Shown here: positions 29,131 through 39,600 of the stretch, piece after piece
Layout: every line of letters starts with the position of its first letter
Numbering within the stretch: position 1 is the stretch's first letter
Assembly (NCBI RefSeq): GCF_002086115.1
Contig: NZ_MVHJ01000005.1
Coordinates: 124,001 to 188,000 of the forward strand
From: Mycolicibacterium bacteremicum
Lineage (GTDB): Bacteria > Actinomycetota > Actinomycetes > Mycobacteriales > Mycobacteriaceae
Direction of reading: 5' to 3'
DNA length: 64,000 nt
Notes under the pieces: generated by a model
What the model was told of the DNA's origin: nothing
What the model saw: only the letters and a program-made list of their open reading frames with translations
Databases searched by the model: none
Position numbers and translations under genes: made by a program

Positions 29131-30210
29131 TCAGCTCGTCAACGCGCGCAGCAGCGCCGGCAGTGTCACGGCACTGTCGTGTTCGGTGGCGATGCGCTCG
29201 CGTCCCCGTTCGGCCATCCGTGAGCGCAGCGTTCCGTCGGCCAACACCGTGCGCAATGCCGCGGCGAGTGCTGCGCTGTCACCGGGCAAGACCAGCATCC
29301 CGACCCCGTCGCGCAGGAATTCCACGGGTCCGCCGTGCTCGGTGGCCACCACCGGCAGTCCATGCGCCATCGCCTCGAGCACCGCCAACGGTCCGGCCTC
29401 CGGGGCGACACTGGCCGATACCAGCACATCCCAGCGCGCCATCGCCTGTTCCGGATCGACGTGCCCGGGAAAGCTCACCCGCCCGGCCAGATCCGGAGCC
29501 GCCGCCCTGGCCCGCAGTTCCTCGACGAACCCGTGATCACCGGGGAACTGGCCGCCGGCGAACTCGGCTGTCACACCGGGCAGTTCGGCGAGTGCGTCGA
29601 GCACCACCCGGTGTCCCTTCCACGGCGTCAGCAGCGACAACATCCCGACCACCGGCGGATCGTGCAGCGTGCCCGCCTGTGGTGGGACCGGCCAGCGCAC
29701 ACCGTAGTTCACCACGCGCACCGGCACATCGAGGGCCTGCACCGGCGCCGCGGCGGCCCGGGTGCAGGCCACCGCGGTGCGCACCGCAGGTCGGCCGAAC
29801 CGGATCACCGCCTGCTGGACCCGGCTGGTGAGCGCGTCATGGACCAACCAGGACACCCCGCCCGGGACCCCGGCCAGGCGCGCCACCGGCAGGGCGAACA
29901 CCGAGTTGACCACGGTGTCGGTCCCGGGGCGCCGCGCCAACGGCCGTACCGTCGCCGCGGTACGGGCCCACCGCAGCAGCAGCCGGCCGGCGGCCACCGC
30001 CCGCGCCGTGCCCTGCGCCCCACCCAGGCTGAGTTCGGGGATCCGGACGTGCCGGCATCCCGGCGGAAGGGCTTGGGCCACCGGGCCGTCCGGGCATGCG
30101 ACCGTCACCTCACGGCCCTCGCGCTGGGCCTCGCCGATGACCTCCAGCAGCAACTTCTCCGCCCCGGACAGCTGCCCGGTGTAGGTGATGAACAGCACCG
30201 CCGCGCTCAC
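29131..30210 (-). CDS. Glycosyltransferase family 4-type
   Basis: A 359-residue GT-B glycosyltransferase. The N-terminal motif is VLFITYTGQLSGAEKLLLEV; the C-terminal nucleotide-sugar domain has VGMLSLLTPWKGHRVVLDAL and the acidic E-x7-E motif in SVAPEAGPLAVLEAMAHGLP. The start is the GTG whose last bases form the TGA of the flippase gene (GTGA); the longer open frame upstream is a shadow. Predicted to act on the cytoplasmic face. Confidence 0.88.
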   Translation of the reverse strand: MSAAVLFITYTGQLSGAEKLLLEVIGEAQREGREVTVACPDGPVAQALPPGCRHVRIPELSLGGAQGTARAVAAGRLLLRWARTAATVRPLARRPGTDTVVNSVFALPVARLAGVPGGVSWLVHDALTSRVQQAVIRFGRPAVRTAVACTRAAAAPVQALDVPVRVVNYGVRWPVPPQAGTLHDPPVVGMLSLLTPWKGHRVVLDALAELPGVTAEFAGGQFPGDHGFVEELRARAAAPDLAGRVSFPGHVDPEQAMARWDVLVSASVAPEAGPLAVLEAMAHGLPVVATEHGGPVEFLRDGVGMLVLPGDSAALAAALRTVLADGTLRSRMAERGRERIATEHDSAVTLPALLRALTS

Positions 30211-31721
30211 CGGCCCGACCGTCCGGGCCACCCGGGCACCCGCACCCCGGCCAGGCCGGTCACTGCGGCGATGCCGACCAGCAGCAGCACGGCGCCCACC
30301 GAGACGGCGGGCCAGGCCGCGGGAACCTGCCCGACGACGTAGCCTCCGCCCGCGGACAGCGTGGCGGTGAGTGCGCCGAGGACACTCAGACTGCGCAGCG
30401 GCAGCAGCCCTTTCACCGGCATGGCCCGGGCGATCACGATCCACAGCAACACCGCGGTCACCGCCCAGGTGATGACCGTGGCGATGGCCGACCCGTCGTA
30501 CGACAGCCGCGGGATCAGGACCAGGTTGAGCACCACGTTGAGCACCAGCCCGAACACCGCGACCAGCGGGTAGCGGCGCTGCATACCCGCCGACGCCAGC
30601 AGGAAGATACCCAGCAGGATCAGCGCCATCAGCGCCGCCCCCACCACCAGTAGCCGGGCGGCCCCGGCGCTGGGCGCGAAGCGCTCGCCGTAGAGCAGGC
30701 GGATCAGCGGCTCGGCGCTGGGCCAGAACGCCACCACACACACCCCGCCGGCCAGAGCGAAAAGGGCTGCCGCCGAACGTGTCCGCGCCCGGAACTCGTC
30801 GAGCTTGCCCGGCCAGGCGGCGACCAGCAGGGTGCTGACGGGCGCGACAGCGGCCAACGCGATGGTGTCGATCATGTCGGAGAACTTGTAACCAATCGAA
30901 TACATACCGACGGCTTCGAACGTGTCGAGCAGGCTCAGCATCACCATGTCGATCTTCATCATGGCGATGGTGAGTGCGAAGCCGATGGCCAGCGGCACCG
31001 CTTCGACGAGCATGGGCTTCCAGCGGTGCACATCGATATGCCGCGACGGCCGCAGGCCCAAGTCGGCCTTGCGGATGCCGAATCCGCGGACGGCGAGCTT
31101 GAACGCCTCGTTGACCACCGGCGCCATGACGAACACCAGCAGGACCGGGGCGTAGAGCACGGCCAGCACCGTCACCATCAGTTGGATGACCTGCCCCAGG
31201 CTTTCCGACACCGCCACCAGCAGCAGCCGGTGCCTGCTCTGATACAGCACGGTCAGCGCATGGCTGGGGGTGGCGAGCACCACCACCAGACCACCGATGG
31301 CGGTCGCGGCGATCACGTCCCCCGGGTAGCCGACCAGCACCACATACGCCAGGGCGCACACGTACCCGAGGACCCCGAGCACACTGCGCAATGCCAGGAA
31401 CGACGATGCGGTGCGCGCGATCTCGTCGGGATCGCCGTTGATCAGCCGGGCCAGCACCACCCGGCCGACGCCGAGGTCGGTGACGATCGACATGACCCCG
31501 AGCAGGGCGAAGACGAAGCTGTACTGGCCCCACTGTTCGGGATCCAGCGCGCGCGCGATGAGCACACTGCCGGCCCAGCCCAGCCCGGCGACGATCACAC
31601 GGCTACCCAGGACCGCCACGGTGGCCCGCGCGGCGGCCTTCGGGTCCGCGGCGACCTCGCGGTAATCGGTGCCGCCCGGCAGCGGCGTCTCCAGGCCGTC
31701 GGGGGCCGGATCGTCGGTCAT
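30207..31721 (-). CDS. Wzx-like polysaccharide flippase (MOP superfamily)
   Basis: A 504-residue integral membrane protein with about 12-14 helices. The N-terminal segment SRVIVAGLGWAGSVLIARAL with DPEQWGQYSFVFALLGVMSI is the typical start of the oligosaccharide flippase family. It would flip lipid-linked repeat units to the outer leaflet for the Wzy-like polymerase. Its ATG shares one base with the stop of the upstream glycosyltransferase (TGATG). The first 40 residues are soluble and acidic. Confidence 0.9.
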   Translation of the reverse strand: MTDDPAPDGLETPLPGGTDYREVAADPKAAARATVAVLGSRVIVAGLGWAGSVLIARALDPEQWGQYSFVFALLGVMSIVTDLGVGRVVLARLINGDPDEIARTASSFLALRSVLGVLGYVCALAYVVLVGYPGDVIAATAIGGLVVVLATPSHALTVLYQSRHRLLLVAVSESLGQVIQLMVTVLAVLYAPVLLVFVMAPVVNEAFKLAVRGFGIRKADLGLRPSRHIDVHRWKPMLVEAVPLAIGFALTIAMMKIDMVMLSLLDTFEAVGMYSIGYKFSDMIDTIALAAVAPVSTLLVAAWPGKLDEFRARTRSAAALFALAGGVCVVAFWPSAEPLIRLLYGERFAPSAGAARLLVVGAALMALILLGIFLLASAGMQRRYPLVAVFGLVLNVVLNLVLIPRLSYDGSAIATVITWAVTAVLLWIVIARAMPVKGLLPLRSLSVLGALTATLSAGGGYVVGQVPAAWPAVSVGAVLLLVGIAAVTGLAGVRVPGWPGRSGR

Positions 31722-32773
31722 CACAGCACCCCCGCATCGCGATAGGCGGCGGCGGTGAGTTCGGCGGTGCGCCGCCAGCTCAGTCCGGCGGCGACCCGCA
31801 GCGCACCGGCGGTCAGTTCGGCCCGCCGGTCCCCATCGCACGCGATATCGCGCATAGCCGCCGCCCAGGCGTCGGGATGGTGCGCCCGGACCAGCACGGC
31901 GCCGTCGCCGACCACCTGTGGCAGGGCGCCGACCGCGCTGGCCACGACGGCCCCGCCACAGGCCATCGCCTCCACCGGCGGCAGTCCGTACCCCTCGTAC
32001 TTCGAGGCGTAGGCGGTGATGGTGGCGGCGGCATACAGCGCGGGCAGGTCCGCGGTGTCGACATACCCGAGACCGATGGCGCTCGCCGGTGCCGCGGGAC
32101 CACGGGAACCGGCACCGGCGAGCACGCAAGGCAGGCCGATCGCTTCGGCGGCTGCCGCGACCAGTGCCACGTCCTTGCGCGGCTCCACCGTCCCAACCTG
32201 CAGGACGAACCGTTCCGGCAGATCGTGTTTCGTGCGTACCGCGGTGACGGCGGCCGCATCCGGCGGGCGTGCCCAGGAGGCCGGCGCCAATTCGGTGATC
32301 ACCGCCGAGCGCCCGCTGATCGCCGCGATGCGTTCGGCGGTGAACTCCGAAACTGCCAGCAGCACATCGGCTTTGCGCAGCGCATGCCGGACCAGCAGCT
32401 GCTCGCCCCTGGCCCGGTACCAGCTCGACGCCGCCGGCATGTCGAACACCGAGGTGTCGTGCACCGTCGATACCGTCGCCCCGCTGGTGTAGAAGGGCAG
32501 GTCGACATCGAGTCCGTGGAAGATCTGGGCCGAGGTGTCGGGCACGGCGCCCAGCACGGTGCGGCGCACCCCGTCGCACACCGGTCGCGGAATCGCCGCG
32601 ACCCGCTCGGGCAGGTCACCGACGGCATCGCGCTGCACCAGCGCCCTGAGCGCGGTGCCGTCGAGGAATTGCGGCAGCTCCCTCAGGAGCTCGCGGATAT
32701 AGGTCTGGACTCCGCTGCCGCCCGGCCGAAGGGCAAGCGCCCCGAATGTGATTCGTGTTGCGCTGCTGCGCAT
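31721..32773 (-). CDS. Glycosyltransferase family 4-type
   Basis: A 350-residue GT-B enzyme: LRPGGSGVQTYIRELLREL (acceptor-side Gly-rich loop), FVLQVGTVEPRKDVALVAAA and SKYEGYGLPPVEAMACGGAV (E-x7-E). The Gly-rich loop lies within the first 25 residues, so the ATG at 32773 is needed even though it overlaps the Wzy-like gene by 91 bp, an unusually long overlap in this operon. Confidence 0.88.
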   Translation of the reverse strand: MRSSATRITFGALALRPGGSGVQTYIRELLRELPQFLDGTALRALVQRDAVGDLPERVAAIPRPVCDGVRRTVLGAVPDTSAQIFHGLDVDLPFYTSGATVSTVHDTSVFDMPAASSWYRARGEQLLVRHALRKADVLLAVSEFTAERIAAISGRSAVITELAPASWARPPDAAAVTAVRTKHDLPERFVLQVGTVEPRKDVALVAAAAEAIGLPCVLAGAGSRGPAAPASAIGLGYVDTADLPALYAAATITAYASKYEGYGLPPVEAMACGGAVVASAVGALPQVVGDGAVLVRAHHPDAWAAAMRDIACDGDRRAELTAGALRVAAGLSWRRTAELTAAAYRDAGVL

Positions 32774-34059
32774 CCCACCACCCCTAGGAGTAACCAGAAG
32801 TAGACATCGATCGGGAAGATCTCGAAGTAGGTCGCCACCACACTGGCGAACAGCGCCGCGACGATCGACGCGCTGACCCCCAGTGCCAGCGCCCCGTCGC
32901 GGCCCGGCAGCGTCACCGAGCAGCGCGTGGTCCAGACGAGCGCGGTGATGACGATCGCCAGGAACAGCCACAGTCCGATCGGCCCCAGCTCGATGAGCAT
33001 CTTCATGTAGTAGTTGTCGGGTTGATAATTCGTCGACAGTCCGGAGAACGTCGTGCCGCCGGCGATGGCCATCCGGTCGGCCGATGCGCCGCTGGCCCCC
33101 AGACCGGTGCCGAAGGGGTGCACCTGGATGCTGGCGATGATGTCGTTCCAGCCGGCACTGCGCTCGCCGAGGCTGCTGGACGAGAAGAAGGTGCCGGTGA
33201 TCTTGGCCGGCAGCAGCGGCAGGATCACCGCGGTGAGACCCGCCAGCACCAGCAACCCGATGCCCAGGGTGCGGAAGCGACGCAGCGCCAACCAGATCAG
33301 GCCGACCGCCAGACCCAGGATCGCGGCACGCACCACCGAGGACAGCATGGCGAGCACCATCACCGGGGTGAACATCAGGAACACCGCGTTGCGGCGACGA
33401 CGCGGCTCGGCCATCGCCACGGCCCCGCCGACCAGCAGGCCCAGCATCACGTAGAGCCCGAACGGGAACGGTTGGTTGAAGGTGCTGAAGACCCGCAACA
33501 GACCGCCCGCGGTACGGACCTGCCTGCCGTAGGAATAACCGAGCTCGATGAGAATGCCGGGCCCGGCGGCCAATTGGATGAGTCCGACCACCGAGGTGAA
33601 CATCGCCATCACCATCAGGATGGTGACCAGCACGTCGCGGTCCCGGGCGTCGAAGGGCGCGAACCACAGGATCACCACCAGCCCGATGTAGAAGAAGGTG
33701 ACCTTGACCGACACCGCCCCCAGGATCCCGAACGTACCGAACGCCGACACACAGCCGATCGCGACCAGCAGTACCGCGGCCGGCCAGTAGGGGGCGTGCA
33801 GCGGTGGCCGCACGCTACCGGTCGATCGGGCCCGGCGTACCACCGCGCAGGCGCCGGTGAACAGCACCAGCCCTTCCTTCCAGCCGGCGACGAAGCCCGG
33901 CACCGGCGCGATGGCCAGCAGTCCGTTCAGTGGTGTGGCCGCGGCCAGGATGAGCAGGCCGCGCTGCGGTCTGCGGTAGACGAATACGGCCACCCGGAAA
34001 CCGATCACGGCGAGCGCGATGAGGACGAAGGCCAGTGCCACGCCGGTCATCAGCGTCAC
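32683..34059 (-). CDS. Wzy/WaaL-like O-antigen polymerase or ligase
   Basis: A 458-residue membrane protein with about 10-12 helices and a large extracytoplasmic loop (about 285-350) that carries the family pattern GERSAGWNDIIASIQVHPFG then GTGLGAS. It would polymerise lipid-linked repeat units, or ligate the polymer to an acceptor; the two activities cannot be told apart by sequence. It is the first gene of the polysaccharide operon. The start is a GTG at 34059, with an in-frame ATG three codons later. Confidence 0.85.
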   Translation of the reverse strand: MTLMTGVALAFVLIALAVIGFRVAVFVYRRPQRGLLILAAATPLNGLLAIAPVPGFVAGWKEGLVLFTGACAVVRRARSTGSVRPPLHAPYWPAAVLLVAIGCVSAFGTFGILGAVSVKVTFFYIGLVVILWFAPFDARDRDVLVTILMVMAMFTSVVGLIQLAAGPGILIELGYSYGRQVRTAGGLLRVFSTFNQPFPFGLYVMLGLLVGGAVAMAEPRRRRNAVFLMFTPVMVLAMLSSVVRAAILGLAVGLIWLALRRFRTLGIGLLVLAGLTAVILPLLPAKITGTFFSSSSLGERSAGWNDIIASIQVHPFGTGLGASGASADRMAIAGGTTFSGLSTNYQPDNYYMKMLIELGPIGLWLFLAIVITALVWTTRCSVTLPGRDGALALGVSASIVAALFASVVATYFEIFPIDVYFWLLLGVVGCAAAQHESHSGRLPFGRAAAESRPISASS

Positions 34060-34405
34060 CGCAACCCCCTCCCCTTCCGCACCTGACGTGGCCCGCTGGG
34101 GCCCTGTGGGCTTTCGGGTCCGGGCCGAGAGCTTTGCCAGCTACGAACGATACCGCTCCCGTACCCGCTGCATCGCTGATCCCTTCATCTTGTCGCCTAC
34201 CGGCGCGCTTAGTACCGAACGGGATTCGCCAGACGGCTCGCAGAAGTCGGGGTCGCGGTCGGCTCGTTCGGTTGCTGGTCAGCAAATCGGGCCGTCGCTG
34301 CGGCCCCGGGCTGATCTGCGAAAGCTCCCGAAAGCCCGGCAATGCGTAAACACGCTCCGCGGTGTCGCCCGTCGGCGGTGCCGACAGGACCTACCATCGA
34401 CTGTC
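34060..34405. other. Divergent intergenic region upstream of the polysaccharide operon
   Basis: 346 bases between the Wzy-like gene and the Thr-rich protein gene. It must hold the promoters for both directions, but I could not pick a convincing -10/-35 pair, operator or small gene. Open frames crossing it look like chance. Confidence 0.5.
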
Positions 34406-34906
34406 ATGACCGAGCGCCCGGGCGATCCGAACGACTATCCACATGACGACCCCACCCTGTACGCCGACTACAGCGATCTGAACGACCCGCAGTACCCGGG
34501 CGAACCGGTGCAGCCCTGGTATCAGAAGCCGGCGGCGCTGGTCGGGCTGGGCGCGCTGACCGCCATCATCCTGGCGCTGGCGGGGTACGGCATCTTCAGC
34601 GCGGTGTCCTCTGACGACTCCGATTCCGGGCCGGCCACCACGACCACCACGACCACCAGCACCACCACCGCGGTGCCCGGGGCGCCGGTCGCGCCGAGCA
34701 CCATCACCGAGACGGTGCCGCCCACGACGACCACCACGACCACCGAGCCGGCCGCCACGACGACGACCACGGCCAGCACCACCACGACCACGACCACAAC
34801 CACGACGACGACCGTCCCGCCGAGCACGGTCACCGAGACCCAGACCGAGACGCAGACCGTCACCGACTTCGCGCCGCCCCCCGGAGGTGAGCTCTCCCCG
34901 CCGTGA
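34406..34906 (+). CDS. Membrane protein with Thr-rich extracytoplasmic domain
   Basis: A 166-residue protein: a Pro/Tyr/Asp-rich cytoplasmic segment (1-40), one transmembrane helix (ALVGLGALTAIILALAGYGI), then about 100 residues dominated by Thr, Pro and Val with long Thr runs. Such domains in mycobacteria are likely O-mannosylated. The start is the ATG at 34406. It is divergent from the polysaccharide operon and convergent with the diflavin reductase. Role unknown; a surface or wall anchor is possible. Confidence 0.75.
   Translation: MTERPGDPNDYPHDDPTLYADYSDLNDPQYPGEPVQPWYQKPAALVGLGALTAIILALAGYGIFSAVSSDDSDSGPATTTTTTTSTTTAVPGAPVAPSTITETVPPTTTTTTTEPAATTTTTASTTTTTTTTTTTTVPPSTVTETQTETQTVTDFAPPPGGELSPP
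34637..34853 (+). repeat. ACC/ACG codon-repeat tract (poly-Thr)
   Basis: A low-complexity stretch of mostly ACC and ACG codons within the Thr-rich gene, encoding Thr runs of up to about a dozen. It is prone to slippage and could vary in length between strains. Confidence 0.85.
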
Positions 34907-34930
34907 CGGCAGGGCGGCCTTCGGCGCCGG

Positions 34931-36670
34931 TCAGTACACGTCGCGGACGTAGCGCTTCTCGCGCTTGAGCGAATTCACGTATTCGGTGGCCGCATCGCTG
35001 CTCATCCCGCCGTGGGCGGAAACGAGTTGGTGCAGGGCCTTGTCGACGTCCTTGGCCATCCGCGTCGCATCGCCGCAGACGTAGAAGTGTCCGCCCTCTT
35101 CGAGCCAGGCGAACACCTCGGCCCCGTGTGCGAGCATCTTGCTCTGCACGTAGACCTTCTCCGCCTGATCGCGGGAGAACGCCAGATCGAGCCGGGTCAG
35201 CAGACCGCCGGCCTGCCAGGCCTGCAGTTCGTCGGCGTAGGCGAAATCGTGTTCGCGATGCTGGTCGCCGAAGAACAACCAGTTCCGGCCCTGCGCACCG
35301 CTGTGCTCACGCTCCTGCAGGAACGCCCGGAACGGGGCCACGCCGGTCCCGGGGCCGACCATGATCATCGGCACGTCACCGTCGGCCGGGACCCGGAAGG
35401 ACTTGTTGGGCTGCAGGAAGATCTTCGCGGTGCCGCTGCGGTCGGCGAGGAATGTCGAGCACACACCTCCGCGGGCGCGGCCGTTGCTGCGATAGCGCAC
35501 GCTCGCCACCGTCAGGTGGATCCGGTCGGGATGCGCGAGTGCGCTCGACGAGATCGAATATGCCCGGTGCGCAAGGGGTTTGAGCAGATCGATGAATTCC
35601 TCCAGGCTCAGGTCATCCCCTGCGATGCGCAGCACGTCCAGGATGTCCTTGCCGTACAACCACCGTTCCAGGGTCTCCTTGACCCCGCCGCGCAGCACAT
35701 GCGAGAGCTCTTCGTTGTCGGCGCGCTTCTCCACCTCGCCCAGCAGGTCTTTCGACGGCGCACTGATCTCGTAGCGCCTGCCCAGCAGTTCACCCAGCGG
35801 CCGGTCGCCGACCAGTGTGTCGGGTGAGACGCGGAAGTGCTCGGCAATCGCCTCCACCAGCGCCGGGTCGTTCTCCGGGATGACGGCCAGCGCGTCGCCG
35901 GCCTCGTATTCGATACCGCTGTCGGCGAGGTCGAACTCGAAGTGCCGGATCTCCTTGTCCGACCCGGGTCCCGACAGCAGTCTGTTGACCGCAAGTTCGG
36001 CGACGAACGGGTTCTTGCGGGTCCACCCGGACCGCGCGACCGCGCTCGGCGGCGGCGTGCTCGGGGTGCCACTGGCTCCCGATGTCGGCACCAGTGCGGT
36101 CAGCGCGCCCTGGATCCACTCCGCAGCGTGCGCCTCGTACTCGACATCGCAGTCGGTGCGGGTGACCACCCGGGTGGCACCCAGCTGCTCCAGCCGGATG
36201 TCGAACAACTTGCCGGCCTGGCAGAACTCGTCGTAGCTGGTGTCGCCGAGGGCGAGCACACCGTAGGACACGCCCTCCAGGCGCGGAGCGGTGGTGGCCG
36301 ACAACGCTTCCCAGAACAGTTCGGCGTTGTCGGGCATCTCCCCTTCGCCGTAGGTCGACGTCACGATCAGCACATACTTCAGTCCCGCGAACTCGTCGAG
36401 TTCGATCTCGTCGAGCCCGCTGACCTTGACGTCGAAGCCCTGCAGCTTGGCGGCCGCCGCGGCGTCGTTGGCGACACCCTCGGCGTTGCCGGTCTGCGTG
36501 CCGTAGAGAATCCGCAGCGGCGGGCGCGAAGCCGGCGCATCGGCCACCGCAGCGGGCGGCGGCGCGACGTTCATCGCCAGCCGCGAGTGCAGGCCGGCCA
36601 GGAATCCGGACAGCCACGCACGCTGGTCCTCGTTGAACGGCGCGTCCTGGGGAATGTAGGCGATCTTCAC
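34931..36670 (-). CDS. Diflavin reductase (sulfite reductase flavoprotein/CysJ-like), coupled to a glutamate synthase
   Basis: A 579-residue NADPH-dependent electron donor. An N-terminal segment (APFNEDQRAWLSGFLAGL) precedes an FMN flavodoxin domain (about 52-195: ILYGTQTGNAEGVANDAA, STYGEGEMPDN, LGDTSYDEFC), an FAD domain (about 215-420: RAYSISSS, GGVCSTFL) and an NADPH domain (MVGPGTGVAPFRAFLQER, FYVCGDATRMAKDV), ending in an aromatic residue. Such proteins normally serve sulfite or nitrite reductase hemoproteins, but here the GTG overlaps the glutamate synthase stop (GTGA). I infer that it feeds electrons to that enzyme in place of a GltD subunit. Confidence 0.9.
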   Translation of the reverse strand: MKIAYIPQDAPFNEDQRAWLSGFLAGLHSRLAMNVAPPPAAVADAPASRPPLRILYGTQTGNAEGVANDAAAAAKLQGFDVKVSGLDEIELDEFAGLKYVLIVTSTYGEGEMPDNAELFWEALSATTAPRLEGVSYGVLALGDTSYDEFCQAGKLFDIRLEQLGATRVVTRTDCDVEYEAHAAEWIQGALTALVPTSGASGTPSTPPPSAVARSGWTRKNPFVAELAVNRLLSGPGSDKEIRHFEFDLADSGIEYEAGDALAVIPENDPALVEAIAEHFRVSPDTLVGDRPLGELLGRRYEISAPSKDLLGEVEKRADNEELSHVLRGGVKETLERWLYGKDILDVLRIAGDDLSLEEFIDLLKPLAHRAYSISSSALAHPDRIHLTVASVRYRSNGRARGGVCSTFLADRSGTAKIFLQPNKSFRVPADGDVPMIMVGPGTGVAPFRAFLQEREHSGAQGRNWLFFGDQHREHDFAYADELQAWQAGGLLTRLDLAFSRDQAEKVYVQSKMLAHGAEVFAWLEEGGHFYVCGDATRMAKDVDKALHQLVSAHGGMSSDAATEYVNSLKREKRYVRDVY

Positions 36671-39600
36671 GAGGCACTCTCCAAAGTGGTCAGCGAGGCC
36701 ACGACATCGGGGACGGACTGGGCGGCGAACAGCTCCTCGAAGGAGGGCAACCGGCCGATCCGCTCGACGTTCTTGGCGCTCTGGAACAGGATCCAGCCGT
36801 AGGTGCCGGGGCTGTCCATCGACGCCACGTTGCGCTGCGAGAGCGCATCCTTGTAGTCGGTGATGCGCTTGTTGGCGATCAGCACCGCGAGGTCCTCGTC
36901 GCTGAACCCGTCGATGGCCTCGCGGGCGTACCGCTGCAGCTTCTGGATCAGGAAGAAGTCCTCGGTGAGCACCAGGTTGCGAACCGTCTTACCGACCGCG
37001 GGGTCGGCCACATCGGTCACCCCGGGCAGCCGGGTGAGCGCCAGCTGCTGGGCCAGGTTGAGCACCGTATAGGTGTTCAACAACGCGTACATCTCCTCGG
37101 TGTCGGTATCACCGTAGCCCGGCACCGCACCCCCGAGCACCGAGTCGCCGTCGCGGTAGGACCGCTTGAACTTGGCCACCTGATGGCCCGCCAGCGCCGA
37201 GGCGAGTTCGTCGAGCAGTTCCTTGCGGGTCTTGGCGGCCAGGATCGCATCGGCGTCCTGATACTGCAGCAGCGCCCGGGGCATCGCATAGTGCACGTGT
37301 TGCCGGGTGGTCTGCCAATCGGCAAGCAGCGCAGCGGCCTTCGCCGACCCGGTCGCCTCGACATGCCAGCCCAGCAGCGTCTTGGCGGCCTCCTCGTGGA
37401 ACGGCGCCTCCGTCAGCGGGGCGATCAGCACCGAATCCGCGCTGACCTTGGACGCCAGCGCGCCGTCGGGGTCGTACTGGTAGAGAAAGCCTCCGCTCAT
37501 CCCGTTGGCGACACCCTTGCCGAATCCGCCGATGTTGAACACCGCGCCGTTGGTCATGTATTCGCAGAGGAATTCGCCGACCCCCTCGACCACGGCGGTG
37601 GCACCGGAGTTGCGCACCGCGAAGCGGTCACCGGCTTCACCGGCGACGAACAGCCGACCACCCGAGGCGCCGAACAACGCGAAATTGCCGATCAACACGT
37701 TGCCGCCGGCCAGCTCGGATCCGCCACCCGGGGACCGGACCGCGATGGTGCCGCCGCACTGGCTCTTTCCGACACCGTCGTTACAGGTCCCGGTGTGGGT
37801 CATCGTCATACCGTCGTTGCAGAAGGCGCCGTAGCTCTGTCCGGCCGAGCCGTCGGTGGTGATCAGCACGCTGTCGGGCGTGAGGAATCGGCGCCCGCGC
37901 TCGTCGACGGCCACGGCGGGTCCGTCGGCGCCCTGATGGTTCAGCATCCGTTCGATGTCGATGGCAAGCTGACCGCCCACACTCTTGTTGCCGTTGGTCA
38001 GTGTCACCGGCACCATCGACACCCCGGCCAGGTCGAGCTGGGCCAGGAAACTGTCGTCGACCGCGTAGTCCTTCTCCATGTAGATCGGGTCGTCGGGCAC
38101 GAAACCCTCGGCGACCGACAGCATCGCCTTCAGATCGAGCCGGCCGATGCTGGACGGGTGGTCCAGCAGATGCAGCAGATCACTGCGGCCGCGGGCCTGG
38201 CGCAGCGATGACAGGCCGAGCACGGCCAGGATCTCGCGCACCTCATGGGAGATGTTGAGCAGGTACTGCGCGAGTGCGCGCGGATCGCCTTCGAACGCTT
38301 CGGGATTGGTGGTCAGTCCGGCCGGGCACTTGATGTTGCAGTTCTTGGCCATCACGCACTTGAGCATCATCAGCGCCGTGGTGCCGAACTCGTAGCTGTC
38401 GGCGCCCAGCAACGCGGATTTCACCACATCACCGGCGGTCTGGTGGGCTCCGGAGGCCCGCAGCACGACCTTCTGCCGGATCCCGTTGGCCACCAGGGCC
38501 TGATGGACCTCGGCGACGCCGATCTCGGCGGACCGACCCGCGTACTTCAGACTGGTGACCGCCGCGGCGCCGGTCCCGCCGGTGTTGCCCGCGACGTTGA
38601 TGACATCGGCGCCGGCCTTGGCGACGCCGGCGGCGATGATGCCGATGCCCTCGGAGCTGACCAGCTTCACGACCACCCGGACGCGGGCGGCCTTGCAGTC
38701 GTGGATCAGCTGGGCGAGATCCTCGATCGAGTACGTGTCGTGGTGCGGCGGCGGGGACACCAGCTCGACGCCGGGCGTCCCGCCCCGGGCGGCGGCGATC
38801 TGCACCGTCACCTTGGGCGCCGGAAGCTGGCCGCCCTCACCGGGTTTTGCTCCCTGGCCGATCTTGATCTCCAGTTCGCGCAGCATGGGGTCGGCCAGGT
38901 AGCCGGCCCACACCCCGAACCGGCCGGAGGCGAACTGCTTGATCCGGGATCCACGGATGGTGCCGTAGCGGGTGATGTGTTCCCCGCCCTCACCGCAATT
39001 CGACAGTCCACCGACCATGTTGGTGCCGTGCGCGACGGCCTCGTGCGCCGAGGCCACCAGCGCACCGTGGCTCATCGCCCCGGAGGCCAGCGTCGCCGCG
39101 ATCTCGTCGGCGGGTTGCACCGCGGACAGCGGGATGGAGTCCGGCGCGGTGCGCACCAAAGACAGGTAATGCAGCGCGTCACCGGAGGCCCGCAGCCACA
39201 ATCGGTCACCGACGATGTCGTCATCGCAGATCTGCGTGCCGAAGCGCTGCCGCAGCGATTCGGCCAGCTCGGTGAGCCGGCCGGCCGAATGGGCCAGTTT
39301 GAGGGTGAACTCATCGCCGGTCTGCGAGATCGTCAGCCCGCGCACCAGGTAGCCGTTGTTGCCCCAGAGCGCGAACTGGCCCATCTCGGAACGGAATTCG
39401 TCGGCGGTGTGCAGGAAGTTCACATCGGCGGGGAAGGCCAGCACGTCGCGCAGGGCCGCGGGGCGCCGGGCGCGTTCGGTGTTCATGGCCATCACGAAGT
39501 TGCGATAGCCCGGGGTGATGTCGAAGTTGTTGATCGCGCGCGGCGTCATCTCCTCGAAGCTGTTGTTGCTGTACGCCTCGTCGTCGAGGCCGAACGCCCC

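Noticed and set aside
30211..33667. Very long minus-strand open frames extending upstream of the glycosyltransferase and flippase genes
   Set aside because: The extensions are Arg/Gly-rich shadows of neighbouring genes; GTGA and TGATG overlaps give natural starts.
23176..34059. Horizontal transfer of the polysaccharide cluster on a mobile element
   Set aside because: No transposase, integrase, tRNA or direct repeats at the borders and composition looks like the rest of the window; an island is possible but not shown.
34637..34853. Repeated short units suggesting a CRISPR-like or satellite array
   Set aside because: They are in-frame ACC/ACG Thr codons of a membrane protein, with no spacers.
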